This document shows positions 34,446 through 45,800 of a stretch of DNA of 64,000 bases, piece after piece. The notes beneath the pieces were generated by a model. The model did not search any database and had not been told where the DNA came from. It was given only the letters and a program-made list of their open reading frames with translations. The position numbers and the translations under genes are program-made. Position 1 is the first letter of the stretch. Every line of letters starts with the position of its first letter. Source of the stretch: Anadara kagoshimensis (lineage: Eukaryota > Mollusca > Bivalvia > Arcoida > Arcidae); contig CM037862.1 in the NCBI GenBank assembly GCA_021292105.1, positions 6,180,765 to 6,244,764 of the forward strand, given 5' to 3'.

Positions 34446-34689
34446 TTGTTGTTGACGAAAAATATGCGTTGGATAATATAATGCAAAAATACCACACCTC
34501 AAGGCATTGACATTAATGAAATTCTTTTTCCAGGAAATCCTATTGGTAGCCAGAGGAATAGTTATAAGACAAACACACCTCTATAGAGGTGGGCCTGTCA
34601 TCGAGTTCTTTTGGTATTGCCTGTCGGTATACAAGGAATAAGAAAAAATAAAAAACCAGGCCAATGTTATGATTATTCCTTTCGTAAGT

Positions 34690-35140
34690 GATTTATAAAC
34701 ACGACTGATTCCTCAAGTTCTGCTTCATATTTAGACTTATACCTGAATTATGACGCACACGAAAGGCTACATTTGAAACTTTATGACAAACGTGATGATT
34801 TCAATTTTTCTATTGTCAACTTTCCTTTTTTATGCAGCAATATACCTGCTTCTCCTGCTTATGGTGTATTTGTTTCCCGATTAATACGCTATGCCGGCAT
34901 CACAGTATTGTTCATAAGTTAAAGGTCTGTCCAGGATTGCCATGGTCCAATGTTCCTTTCATACAATTTTGATTACACACGTGGCGGGTGTGACTGGCTA
35001 AACAGGAGGTACTTACCCAGAGCACACGGCCTCACTTCACTGGTGGAAGTTCACTTTTCTAACCTAACTTGTCAAACTCAAAGTTTTTACTTTGCTCTGG
35101 ATTGGGATTCAGACATGGATTAGTATGTTTTTGATTAGGC
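34690..35140 (+). mobile_element. RT-family retroelement copy with RT remnant
   Basis: It begins in the RT-derived region (plus sense): SSSSASYLDLYLNYDAHER near 34710-34770, then LYDKRDDFNFSIVNFPF and PASPAYGVFVSRLIRYA with a frame change at the poly-T. It jumps over the middle block and ends with AAACAGGAGGTACTTACC, TCACTGGTGGAAGTTCAC and GATTCAGACATGGATTAGTA. The two halves are joined by a deletion near 34900. Confidence 0.7.
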
Positions 35141-35399
35141 TGCTTTTAAAGGCATTGACATTGTTAGCGTTTTTTTCAACTGGTAGATTATAACACGAAA
35201 ACCATTGGACTTTGTTTTGCTAAAACCTGAATTTATCTGGCATTTATACAGTTTTTTGTGATATCTAGTGATTTTTTGTTTTGGTTGGTACATTTATGTT
35301 CGGGTACTTTACTTTGACAATCCAGTTCACTATTGTAAACATTTGGATTTTCCGACGTCTATTGAAATGAGATTTTTAGAATTAAATTTAATGAGATTT

Positions 35400-35530
35400 G
35401 TTTTTGCATCTATAAAGATACGACTTTTTTTAAGATGTTCTAAAAAACAAAAGACGAAGATATATTTTACCAAATTTAGCTAAGGAAATACTTTGCATGA
35501 GGAAGTATTTCCTAGTTTTTGAGGAATTTC
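35400..35530 (+). repeat. Fragment of the hammerhead-linked repeat (no ribozyme core)
   Basis: Shares AGATGTTCTAAAAAACAAAA and TTAGCTAAGGAAATACTTTG with the body of copy B. The ribozyme end is absent. Confidence 0.45.
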
Positions 35531-35634
35531 AAATTTTAAATAGCAGTAAATTTAGACAATAATATATTTCTGACAATTATACAAAATTATTGAATTATTG
35601 GCTACTGAGGGAAAACGGACTAACAGAATATATT

Positions 35635-35769
35635 ATGAGTATCCATTTAGGATAGGGAAATCTCACCCGAGGGGTTGAATATTTCAGTCAGAGACCAGGC
35701 TTGTCGAGTCTACCTCATAAATATTCAACCCCCAGGGTGAAATTTTCTATCCTACGTAGATAAACTCAT
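35635..35769. repeat. Foldback element, about 50-bp arms
   Basis: The arms begin ATGAGTATCCATTTAGGATAG and end CTATCCTACGTAGATAAACT(CAT), pairing over about 50 bp around a 35-nt spacer. The inner arms are GGGTTGAATATTT and AAATATTCAACCC. Confidence 0.7.
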
Positions 35770-36232
35770 AACTGAGTCTTTTGTTTCCATTTTGATGACA
35801 CGAGTATCATCGATATCGACGCCATTTATTGTAAATCTTACTGTATTATTTAACGTTTTTTCATAAAAATGAATTTAACCATCGGATAAAATGTACCTGA
35901 TTTTGGGTTTATACAGAATGCATAAACTAGAAAACATATTTATTCAATCTCCCAAAATAAACATTTGAAACGCAATGAGAATTCCTAAAGTGTCATTTTC
36001 CCACAAGACGACGTCATGTCCGCGCGTGTGGGTAAAGATACACACGTGGAGGTGAAGATAGAAATTTCTACCATCGTTTCTTCGAGCGCAAACCTGTATC
36101 ACATAGTAAGATGGAAGAAACAACATGAGTTCAAAGCCTGAATTTTCATATAACACACGAATTTATCAAAAGGCATGGTTTGGGTAGAGCAAGAGAAAAT
36201 TGATTATCGATTTGAAAAAAAATGTTCAAAGT

Positions 36233-36239
<7 letters not shown>

Positions 36240-36277
<38 letters not shown>
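36240..36277. repeat. (GA)n microsatellite
   Basis: About 38 bp of pure AG repeat. The open frame 36200-36439 reading RERERE is its artefact. Confidence 0.95.
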
Positions 36278-36278
<1 letters not shown>

Positions 36279-36439
36279 TGGTAAAGGATTTTGAAAAAAA
36301 ACGCTTATTTTTCGATGTAGGGAGGACAACGTGTTCAAAGGTGGCAAGTTATGTCATAACCTTCTTTGAACTTTACTTTGGTAAAATCGGCTTGTTGCCA
36401 AGCAAGATTTCACCCAGGGGCTATTGTGGGGGCAGCTAA

Positions 36440-37670
36440 AGGTCAACGGGTGCAAAGTTCAAGTGAAAATGCCCATATTGACCTATACACAAATTCAAGG
36501 TGGCTTACAGAAGTTTTTCTTTATACATTTTGTCTTCTAAATATGTACGTGGTATCGTCAAGTTAATAGAGAGTCATATCCAACTAATTCAGTCACTTAC
36601 TTTTAAAGTTTTCCATGAAAAATAAGATTAGACACTTGCACAAATTTGAGCTTTACAAATATGATTAATTGTGGCAAATACATACTAGTATAAACACATT
36701 TGTGCATTTGTAATTGTTTAACTAAACTTATTACCTCTGGAGAGGAATAAGCTCCCAGTATTCCATGCAATTACAGACTGTAAGACTGTCAATTAACTTT
36801 CTGGACATTCTAAATACAGCATTCCGTGTTTCCAGGGAAAACACAGGTTTTCTTCCCACTCTTGCAAGAGGGAACTTTTCTGAACTTGTGAGTGCAGATG
36901 CCTTCATTGAATGTACCTAGCGATTATTTCTAATCTACGATGTAAACTGTTCCTCTCAGGAGAAAAATACAATTGAAAATTTGCTTCCAACATCATATGC
37001 AACCGACCTACATATTCAACGTGCACACCATTAAACTGCTGTTTGGCTGCATTTAGTTATACCTGGTATTTGTTCCGGATCTCCTGTCACCTATTGGATA
37101 CGGATGGTGCTAGTCTCACTAACTTGCGTACTGTATGCCTTTAACTCCCTGTGGAGGTTAGTCCATCGACAAAATTCCTCAAACTGGCTCTGTTCTGCGC
37201 AATTTTACCCCCTCTGTTTCAATCCCAGAATATTGTCTCAATGTGTCTTTTATTCTTGTGTGTTCCATTTTAAAAGTTTTGTGATGTTGTTGGCAGGACT
37301 GTGCCTTGATGGTGTGACCTATCCATCCTCAATGTCGCTTTTGTGTTTGTGTTTCAAAACTTTTCGTTACTAATTTTGTCTGGTCATCTGGCAACAGGGC
37401 CACGAACAATACTAGTTTTTATACTTAAATCTGAGTTTTTTCACAAATTAAACTTATTATTAATATTTTTTTGCTTAAATCTTACTTTGAACTTTAACTT
37501 TTCTAAGACAATTACAGGTCAAAGGATCATGAACAAAATTTAACTTTTTGGATTTAAGTATTTTCCTGATGTTCACGATTATTCTCGGACAGTTAAGTTA
37601 GTACGAGTATGAATGTGATTTAAAAACAGTGTTAATGAGAAATTTATAAATTGATTAATTGCATGGGGTT
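36440..37670. other. No gene seen
   Basis: Less AT-rich than its surroundings. Two overlapping open frames (37104-37373, 37343-37543) are Cys/Leu/Phe-rich without a recognisable domain, signal peptide or splice context. They are left uncalled. Confidence 0.4.
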
Positions 37671-37679
37671 TTACGGGCT

Positions 37680-37990
37680 TTTCCGTATTTCAGTCATATC
37701 AAGACGTCACCAGCCATAGGTGAAGTGGCAGAAATTTGACCTTTGCAGTGAACTTAGGGAAATGTGCAGGAAAAGTTCCTTAACATATTACACCCGCCTT
37801 GGCACGGGGCATCGGTTTTTAAGATCTCTCTCAAAGAATCTCGTGACTTTCGTTTCTAAATACCAAGTGTTTGGCAAAAGAACAGTCACTACCTTATTTC
37901 AAGTCTTGATCAGACCCAACTAGGGTTCGAACCCAGGACTCAACACATACGGGGAGTGAGGTCTATACCAATTGAGCTACAGTAGGGGGT
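37680..37990 (-). mobile_element. tRNA-derived SINE (family 1), best copy
   Basis: On the minus strand the head starts TAGCTCAATTGGTATAGA (A box) and continues to GGGTTCGAACCC (B box), the two internal pol III promoter blocks at tRNA-like spacing. The body contains CACTTGGTATTTAGAAACG, AAAAACCGATGCCCCGTGCC and CTTCACCTATGGCTGGTGAC. The open frame on the other strand (37720-37923) is an artefact. Confidence 0.75.
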
Positions 37991-38759
37991 TTTTAATGAG
38001 AAAATAACCTTTACCAAAATCATGTCATGCATTGCTGAAATGTAAATATAAATCATGTTGCATGTAAGGCATACAGTTTAAAGTTGGTGGCTGTATGCAC
38101 TTGCAATGGGACCGTTGAACCGTTGATTGGTTGAACCCTTTGAATGATAATGACACAGATAGTGATATTGAGGAATCAAAAGAAATCGTTAGATGTGACT
38201 GATATATTCCAGAGATTCTCGTAACTATGCCTTGCCGATTACAGTACTTGCAGTACTTTGATTTTAAACTTTTAATAAATTCCAAATTATCAGCTGGGTT
38301 TAAACAATATACTTGTTTTAATCACAGTCATGTATTTACAAAAGAATTACATTTTAGCATTTTGATTCATGCTTTGATGTTGATTGTATACTTTTATTTT
38401 ATTCTATCTTGAGGCTTGTGTCAGAATTTTGAAAAATAACATTGAAATATTTAAATTGTAGCCTAAACAGTCTCAATTAGCTTCCAAGTCAATGTAAAAA
38501 TACATGAAATACTATGATTACATGAGAACAGATTTATTTGATTTATTTAAATCTCAAAAAGTATATATTTGGACAGCTATAAACTAATAAAGATTATTTT
38601 TTGGAAAAAAACACTATCTGACCTTCTAAACCAAGGGTCGATCAGCTTGGCAACAGGTTGATTCTTGACCCCTAACCTTTGATGATATAAGACAGCTATG
38701 TTGCCAGCTTTGAACACTTATGTCCCCCTATTGTGAAAATTCAATTTGTTTTCCACCAG

Positions 38760-39048
38760 ACTGAGAGAGAGAGAGAGAGAGAGAGCTTTTAGACTGCACT
38801 AAATAAAATGAGCGTAAACTAAATAAAATGAGAGAGAGAGAACTTTTACCGTACACTAAATAAAATGAGAGAGAGCTTTTAGCGTACACTAAATAAAATG
38901 AGAGAGAGAGAGAGCTTTTAGCGTACACTATATAAAATGAGAGAGAGCTTTTAGCATGCACTAAATTAAATGAGAGAGAGAGAGAGCTTTTAGGCGTACA
39001 CTAAATAAAATGAGAGAGAGTGCGTTTTTAACGTACACTAAATAAAAT

Positions 39049-39081
<33 letters not shown>

Positions 39082-39135
39082 CTTTTAGCGTACACTAAAT
39101 AAACATGATAAAATGAGAGAGGGAGATTTTTTAGC
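38760..39135. repeat. Compound minisatellite: (GA)n plus CTTTTAGCGTACACTAAATAAAATG
   Basis: Eight to nine units each contain a variable GA tract and the segment CTTTTAGCGTACACTAAAT followed by AAAATGA. Unit length varies with the GA tract (about 35-65 bp). Confidence 0.9.
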
Positions 39136-39489
39136 GTAAACTAAATAAAAATTAAAGAAGGATTATAATGTCTTATTAACTGATTATATATAAAATAATC
39201 AGTGTAATAATTTATATTGACAATGTTCAGGTGTTACATAATTATATTAAACTTGACCTTATATCCAACCGAGCAGAAACATCTAATTATAATACACACG
39301 CATAAAATTACTACAGCGGCTAGGGGACATTGTGAAATTACAGAACTCTGACATGATTAAAGTTCTCAGATATCACTGCCTTAGAAGGATAGTTTATGTA
39401 CCGAACATGCTACATACAGTAAGCTATTTACAGCATGGACCGTAATAAGTGATAATTCGGAGTGTAAGTACATCTATACAACCATCTAT

Positions 39490-39870
39490 ACAACAGTGTG
39501 TAGTACATACAGTTCCATTTCAAATGTGGAATGCCTTAAATATATTTTTGTTGTGTTTCATGTTGTCGAGACGTTGTATTTCTATTTCTTGTTCTGTTTC
39601 GATTTCAAAAGTGGTGTGTCTTTTATATATTTTTGCCGTGTTTTTTTTTTATTGAGGCATTGTATTTCTAGAACTACGGATGTATTTTTTTCAGTTGTGT
39701 TATTATCTTTCTTGTTCCGAGATTGCATGGTTTCTTTGACCAAATTGTACAGGATGATAATGACATATAATGCTATGTCCTGTTTCGATTTCAAAAGTGG
39801 TGTGTCATTTTTGCTGTGTTTTCTCGTTGTCGAGACGTTGTATTTCTATTTAGTTACTTATTTTATACAT
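39490..39870. repeat. Three diverged direct repeats of about 120-160 bp
   Basis: Each has a TTTCGATTTCAAAAGTGGTG-like start, TTTTTGYYGTGTTT, and GTCGAGACGTTGTATTTCTA. The 127-residue frame over this region is Phe/Val/Ser-rich with repeated FDFKSGVSF and is most simply the translation of the repeat. Confidence 0.6.
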
Positions 39871-40129
39871 TTTAAATGAAGTCGCCTCTAATACCTCACG
39901 CGTCTGAATTCAAAAATTGGAAGTCCCAGTTGTCGTAATCTTTCCGGATGGAATAGTTCAAATAGAGTATTCCTTTGTGAATACTATTGACAATATTGTG
40001 CTACTTTGATCTATGATGAAAGCATATCCTGCCATACTGATTTGCTATGCTTTGTACTCGTGATATTAATGCTAATTCGCCATTGCTTAATATTTACATT
40101 TATGATGTTTGATTGTATTAATCACTGTT

Positions 40130-40430
40130 TGCGACCAAATAAAGTTATAGGACTATAATTACATTTGATAACGTGACGTCACTCATCTGTTGCTTACGCC
40201 TATAGTCGTGACGTCATAGTTGATTGGCTATTTCAGCAATTGGAACTGCATGTCGTACACAACAGTGTTTTAAATTTATATCAGGATTCAAAACAAAAAT
40301 AAGATTTTCAAAAATTGCGAAATGTAAATATAACCATTGAAGTGTCTAGAAATGATGTTTATAGTGCTATGACTTCCATTGCCGTGCCGCGCGTTAAATG
40401 GTTATATGCTAATAACCTACATATTTGTAC
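40130..40430. mobile_element. Foldback MITE, inverted copy 2
   Basis: Inverted relative of 32290-32650: AAGTTATAGGACTATAATTA, then TGACGTCA at 40174 and 40209, AACAGTGTTTTAAAT, and TAACCATTGAAGTGTCTAGA to CTTCCATTGCCG. The second foldback arm is missing. Confidence 0.6.
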
Positions 40431-41879
40431 CTTTGTGATATGAAAAACAATACATAATGTCCCGTTTATGCTTTCGTATAAAATATACACATCCTAATTG
40501 ATTTTACAGGTTTTTAATAAATAAGATAATACCAGTATATTACGGTATTATCATATAACCTTTGTTCTAGTTTAATGTATTACTGTATCATGTAAATAAA
40601 GTACCAATTTAAAACATTGAAATTTAACGGCTTATAATGTGTATTGCAAAACAAAAAATCGTGACGTCATTTTCTTTAATTACCCAAGCGTTACTCTGTT
40701 TAACAATAACATAATCAAACAAAATAATTGTCGAGTTACTGATTCCGATCTGCATTGTAAAAAGGTCACTTTAAAGATACAATTACATAGTGAATTATAT
40801 TATTCAAAGTCCATTATCAATACTTTTATCTTGTTTAAATGTCTAAGCTATTGCTCGGTTTCGACACGAGTCGGTATGTTATCATTTTGAAAATCCAGAT
40901 AATTAAAACTGGTCCACTAAGGGCATCAAAGTACATCGACAGAACACCATCTACGGAGTCAAAAGACATATCTATGACCACATACTGTCTAACAAACAAT
41001 CCGGCTGTCTTATACTTAAATATTTAAAACCAGTAATTCGAAACTACAGACGTTTTATGTATTGTTTTACTTTCGCCCATCAAAGAATGAGGAATGCCGT
41101 TTGCTTTTGATGTGCTTGCAAACACTATGAATGTATTCGTTTTGTACAACCGGCTACACTGATACTCCATGCCATCAGTGAGTTAGTTGTTACAGTTGAG
41201 GAACATTAAATTAAGACATATATAATAGTTTTGCGTCTTACAATTATGGCATTGGATTACGTCACAATGGACAGAAAATTATTAAATGTATGTGGAGGCC
41301 CGAAACCAAAATTTCCAAACTGAGCAGGATGAAAAGGAGACGTTAGCATCCGAAATCAACCATGACGTAAGTTGAATAGTGTTAACATTTGTTTTGAGGT
41401 CGCATTCTATTAATTGACCTAAACTTTTTTCATTTTGAAGAAACAAATGTTTCCTTAACTCAATATACAGTTGTATAAGATTTGTAATCTGTAACCATGT
41501 ACATTGCGGTTTGAATGAGTAGTTCTTTAGCAACTGATACAGATAATAATGATGCATTGCCAAAATAAATAACCAGAAGTGCATTTTAAAATGCATGTCC
41601 GACATTTTTATGTATCTATTCAAAGTTGCAATCAAGATTATAAACAAAAATATATTGAAGATACCATCAACAAAATGTTAAGTTTTTTATGTTTTGCAAC
41701 AGGCAGTCTTAACACTATTGTTTGCTAATTTATTTCTTTATTCGCATAAAGCAGAATTTATGCAGATAAATAAGAAAAGAGGACTGTCGCCAAAGATATA
41801 CAAATGACGCTCTTTCCCTTAATAAATCCGACTTTGGAGAATACATGAATGCCTTTTTCTAATGAGCTTAAAATAAAAG

Positions 41880-42480
41880 ATACGAGTGCTTCTTTATTTT
41901 TGCTTCATATTGGGACTTATAGCTCAATTATAACACCCATGAAAGGGTACATTTAAAGCAAAACTATATTATACACATGATGGCTTTAATTTACAATATT
42001 GTCAACCTTTTCTGTATTCAGCTTATTGTGTGTTTGTTTCGTAGTAAATACACAATGGTATAGCTTCTTCCCACAAAGGAGACGTTATACAACGAAGTAC
42101 GCTGCTTATAAATAATATGTTGACTCGGAGATATTGCAAGTCTAGGCTTATTAAGGCCTTCAAAAGGGTTTAACCGTCATCACAATATCATTTATAGGTA
42201 TGGCGTCTGTGTATCCAAAATTATTCTGGATATCTTTCATTCTCAATTTGAATTTACACGTGTGGGATACAGCTAGCTTGACAGAAGGTGCACCCGCCCT
42301 AACTTAAGGCCAATAAAACATTGATATTTTTGCAAATACTATAATTTTTCAAGTGATACGAGATTAATACAGGATGTGCTTGGTGGACCTTCTGTGTCAC
42401 CTGTCGTACGCAGTTCACAAGTTTTCAAGTTTTTATGTTGCTTTTTCGGATTCTGATTTGGCCATGGGTAAGTATATTTG
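41880..42480 (+). mobile_element. RT-family retroelement copy ending next to the paralogue B exon
   Basis: It starts in the RT remnant (GGGACTTATAGCTCAATTAT, equivalent to LDLYLNYD) and continues through GTCTAGGCTTATTAAGGCC, CATCACAATATC and a diverged 3' end (TTTTATGTTGCTTTTTCGG, GATTTGGCCATGGGTAAGTA). The terminal GGCCATGGGTAAGT resembles a start codon plus donor, but it corresponds to the family's GGACATGGATTAGT. Confidence 0.65.
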
Positions 42481-42541
42481 TGTTTAAATGTCATTAAAAT
42501 TGTAAATTTTGAAAATGTGTAATTTATTTGTTTATCTTTTT

Positions 42542-42719
42542 CAGTGAAGCATTTTACCTAGGAACCGGTATACTAACTGGTGTTGTGTTCGTAATAATTC
42601 TGGGATTTATGTTATACTTGATATGCAAGGCTTGGCATGCACCACTTAAGCCTGTTCCAATGGACACGGAGTTGGGATCAAAGGCAAATCCAGCAGCTCT
42701 CGGGAAATTCTTTTCATGA
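42542..42719 (+). CDS. Terminal exon of an unrecognised single-pass membrane protein (paralogue B)
   Basis: The acceptor TTATCTTTTTCAG (exon start 42542) opens in phase 2, reading (.)EAFYLGTGILTG, then a membrane helix (VVFVIILGFMLYLI) ending in Cys-Lys, then AWHAPLKPVPMDTELG, SKANPAALGKFFS and TGA. Exon phase, helix position and tail match paralogue A at 28720-28939; the helix sequence is diverged while the tail is nearly identical. The two exons are 13.8 kb apart on the same strand, consistent with a tandem gene duplication. They could also be alternative last exons of one gene. A possible poly(A) signal is AATAAA at 43904. Confidence 0.7.
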
Positions 42720-42811
42720 CACTTATCACGAAAGATACCATTAGTTTAGTGGTCATATCACCAGTTTTCACTCATTGGATATGAACCAAGTCATACCCAG
42801 TAGCTAATATA

Positions 42812-43003
42812 AGAATACGGTAAAACCTCAATTCATCGCCACCATTTTTTCATTCAAATTTTCGCATTATAAAGGGGTTTGGCGATAAATTTGAGGATTC
42901 GGATAAAGAAAAACATCAACAAAATGGATTTTGAGACTTTAAACAAGTGTGGCGATAAGCGAGGTGGCAAATTTATCGAGGGGCATTATAACAACGTTTT
43001 ACG
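42812..43003. mobile_element. Short MITE-like repeat with GTAAAAC ends
   Basis: The ends GTAAAACCTCAATTC and AACAACGTTTTAC are related inverses. The interior repeats GGCGATAA in both orientations. Non-coding. Confidence 0.45.
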
Positions 43004-43009
43004 TATCTA

Positions 43010-44200
43010 TGACTGCAGCTGCAGATAGGTTTATTTGTGTATCATGTAACTCCATTTGCCAATTTTGAAGACATCTCCACAAATATCTTAATATGCCGGT
43101 TGTTCTTTTAAAGCTTATCAAACGGGACATCATTCTAATTGTGAGGTACCGCACAAGGAATGCACTGAGCCAAATCCAATCATGAATGTGTTTTATACTG
43201 TATAACATCACTCTAGTAACATCATTATATCGTGTTTATACTTGCAGCAAAAAAAATTAACAAATATCTTTTGTTAAAAAATAACAAGTTTGAATTTTCT
43301 TCATGAATTAATCAAATATCATGTAGCAATTTTTCTATTCATTGTGTTTCTTAGCAACTGCATTTTATTCATCTTGAAAGTGAAGTATTACTTGTGCAAG
43401 TAAAACGCAGAGTATAAACAGGAGACAAAACTATCGATATGTGTCTGAATATGATATTGTATGTTTTACATATAACACAAGGTACTCTGACTCATATCGC
43501 TTGTACTTACAAATACCTTCTGGGATTTTTGAGTAAATTACAAAGAAGATTGACGTTGTTTACAATGCGTATTTGAAGCGTTTGACAATTTTAGACTTTT
43601 TTCTGACATTGTGACAAATAGGTTAAGAACACCTTGCATACATCACCGTATAACATAATGTTGATACATACAAATCTGTTAACAGATCGTCCATTACAAA
43701 GAGATATTCTAATGATCTCAATCTCAGATACATTTTAATTATAAACATGTTTAAACGTATTCTACATTTCTATTAGGCAAGCCAGCTCTTTTTCCTGTAT
43801 ACAAATGCTACTCCGTAGTAAACTAAATACAAGTAGTTTGCTGGTTTGTTGTGTTATGTGGTTTGTTTTCATTAAATGTCTATGTATTATAGTATTTGTA
43901 CAGAAATAAATCGCTTTACTGTTATCATGTTTTTGTTATCTCACAAAGCTGAATAAATTTATTTCGAAAGAATTCACTTTCAAATAAAAGTCCACAGTCA
44001 ATCTGCAATCGGTCATGTGCAATGTTGGTCATTCCTATTTCTGCCAGTGATGTAATTTGAAGTTGTTCAAGATTTGATATTTTCTGTCGTAGTTGTTTGT
44101 TAACCATGCTAACTAGTTCTTTATCATATCATTCTCATGCCGGTTGTTCAATGATATGATTGCTTAACTAATTGCGATAAATTAGTGAAGGCAATTTTTC
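43010..44200. other. No gene seen; possible 3'UTR of paralogue B
   Basis: AT-rich, non-repetitive. It may include the 3'UTR of the membrane-protein exon. Open frames here have no recognisable features. Confidence 0.4.
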
Positions 44201-44209
44201 TGCAGATTC

Positions 44210-44350
44210 ATACTTAGACGACAGGAAGTGCTTATTCTTCAGGAGCACACGGTCTCACTTCCCCGATGGAACCTCACATGTTTAACTTAGTTTTTACTAT
44301 GCATTTGGTATTTGGTTTGGACATGGACCGGTATGTTTGTATTAATTTTG
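44210..44350 (+). mobile_element. RT-family 3' fragment
   Basis: Contains GACAGGAAGTGCTTATTC, CTCACTTCCCCGATGGAAC and TTTGGACATGGACCGGTATG, the family terminus. Confidence 0.6.
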
Positions 44351-45054
44351 ACTATACAATTCAATTTCAAAAGATTTTTGTACAAAATGTATGAATTAAC
44401 TAACCAAATAGTAAAGTGTGTCATGCTTTAACTTCATGCTATTAAAAGTCATAATCAAGCTAATCAAAAACTCTAGTTTTCAGAGGTATGAAAATTTTAG
44501 AATACTTAAAGTATAGGTCAATATGTGTTCTCAAACTATCTGATTACTAACAATAGTCAGAATACCTCCCTGGGCTCAAGACATGCTATATCTGCAGAAT
44601 GGTATTAAGTAATTGTAATCAGCTTATCAAAAATACCAATTATAAAGATTATCGTTACACGAATAGAAACACTGACATTAATTAACCTTAATTGTTCAAA
44701 ACCATTAGTCCAAAATACCAATACCCATTATCCCCGACTAGCTTTAAACTGTGACAGGTGTATTAGTAACTGAACTTATTTATTTTATTTTTGGATGATA
44801 TTTCGATTTGTTAAAGATTCCATAAAGATGCATATTAGATTTTTTATAAACCAAACTTATTAAAACATGTGCTGACAGTTCTTTTCCTTACATGCTTATA
44901 TGACAAAACCTTTATTAATTTTTAAACGAAGCATGTTCACCAAACAATCTATTGTTTCGATAGCACTGCAGGGGGTATATTCTTGTCACACTTCGTTTTG
45001 ACAGACATTTTGACCTATGGTTTGAATATTAGTAACGGGTGTTCTCTACTTTAT

Positions 45055-45800
45055 CAAAAACAAACATACTAATCCATGTCCGAATCACAATTCAGAAGCA
45101 AAGTAAAAACTTTGGAACTGACAAGTTAGGTGAGACACGTGAACTTTCACCAGGGAAGTGAGGTCAGGTGCTCCGGAAGGGTAAGCACCTCCTGTTTACC
45201 TACCTACACCCGCCACGTGTGTAATCAAAATTATGTGAAAGGAACATGGAACTATGAGACGTCAAATATATCCAGTGCAATCCTAGACACAGAGACATCA
45301 AACTTATCAACAATACTGTGATGACGGCCATAAAACCTTTTGAGGGCCTTGATAAGCCTAGGCTTGCAATATCCCTGAGTCAACAATTTATTTGCAAGCA
45401 CCCTACTTCGTTGTACAAAGTCCCTGTAGTGGGAACAAGCTCTACCATAGCGTATTAATGGGAAACAAATACACCATAAGCAGGAGAAGCAGGTATATTG
45501 CTGCATAAAAGGGAAAGTTGACAATAGAAAAATTGAAGTCATCAAGTTTGTCATAAAGTATCAAATGTAGCCTTTCGTGTGCGTCATAGTTCAGGTATAA
45601 GTCTAAATATGAAGCAGAACTTGAGGAATCAGTCGTGTCTTTTATTTCAAGCTCACTAGGATAGATGACATTTATATAGTCTCCAAATTTAGGATTGTTA
45701 AGAGACAGAACGTCATCTATATATCTGTATGTTGAGTTGAATGATTTTGCGACAGTCTTCTCTCCAGGTTTAACAAGGTTTTGCATAAATTCTGCTTAAT
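45055..45800 (-). mobile_element. RT-family retroelement, longest copy
   Basis: It has the full recognised 3' part plus the end of a reverse-transcriptase frame. From the 3' terminus (45055): ATACTAATCCATGTCCGAAT, AGAAGCAAAGTAAAAACTTT, CACCAGGGAAGTGAGGTC, GGGTAAGCACCTCC, CACCCGCCACGTGTGTAATC. It then overlaps the coding remnant at 45252-45786. It is 5'-truncated at about 45800 and gives the sense strand for all other copies. Confidence 0.8.
45252..45786 (-). pseudogene. Reverse-transcriptase C-terminal remnant (YIDD type)
   Basis: The minus-strand frame 45786-45442 reads KPGEKTVAKSFNSTYRYIDD (catalytic YIDD box), VLSLNNPKFGDYINVIYPSE, SSASYLDLYLNYDAHERLH, LYDKLDDFNFSIVNFPF. After a frame change in the FPF region it continues as SPAYGVFVSPLIRYG-type sequence, NKLLTQGYCKPRLIKALKRFYGRHHSIVDKFDVS. 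YRYIDDVLSLNNPKF-type RTs are abundant in invertebrate genomes. The exact clade (Penelope-like or another non-LTR type) could not be settled by reading. The copy is truncated and frameshifted, hence inactive. Confidence 0.75.

Noticed and set aside
36200-36439. Open frame with RERERERE
   Set aside because: Caused by the (GA)n microsatellite at 36240-36277.
37104-37543. Possible small Cys-rich membrane protein
   Set aside because: No signal peptide at the start, no recognisable domain, no supporting splice sites or paralogue in the window.
37910-37990. True tRNA gene on the minus strand
   Set aside because: A and B boxes are present, but the acceptor stem does not pair and the sequence runs into a SINE body shared with other copies.
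39496-39879. 127-residue frame rich in Phe, Val and Ser with a hydrophobic profile
   Set aside because: It covers three diverged copies of a non-coding direct repeat, and the repeated FDFKSGVSF follows from that.
42462-42480. GGCCATGGGTAAGT read as start codon plus splice donor for the paralogue B exon
   Set aside because: It aligns with the RT-family terminus GGACATGGATTAGT, and joining it to the exon at 42542 gives a stop within six codons.
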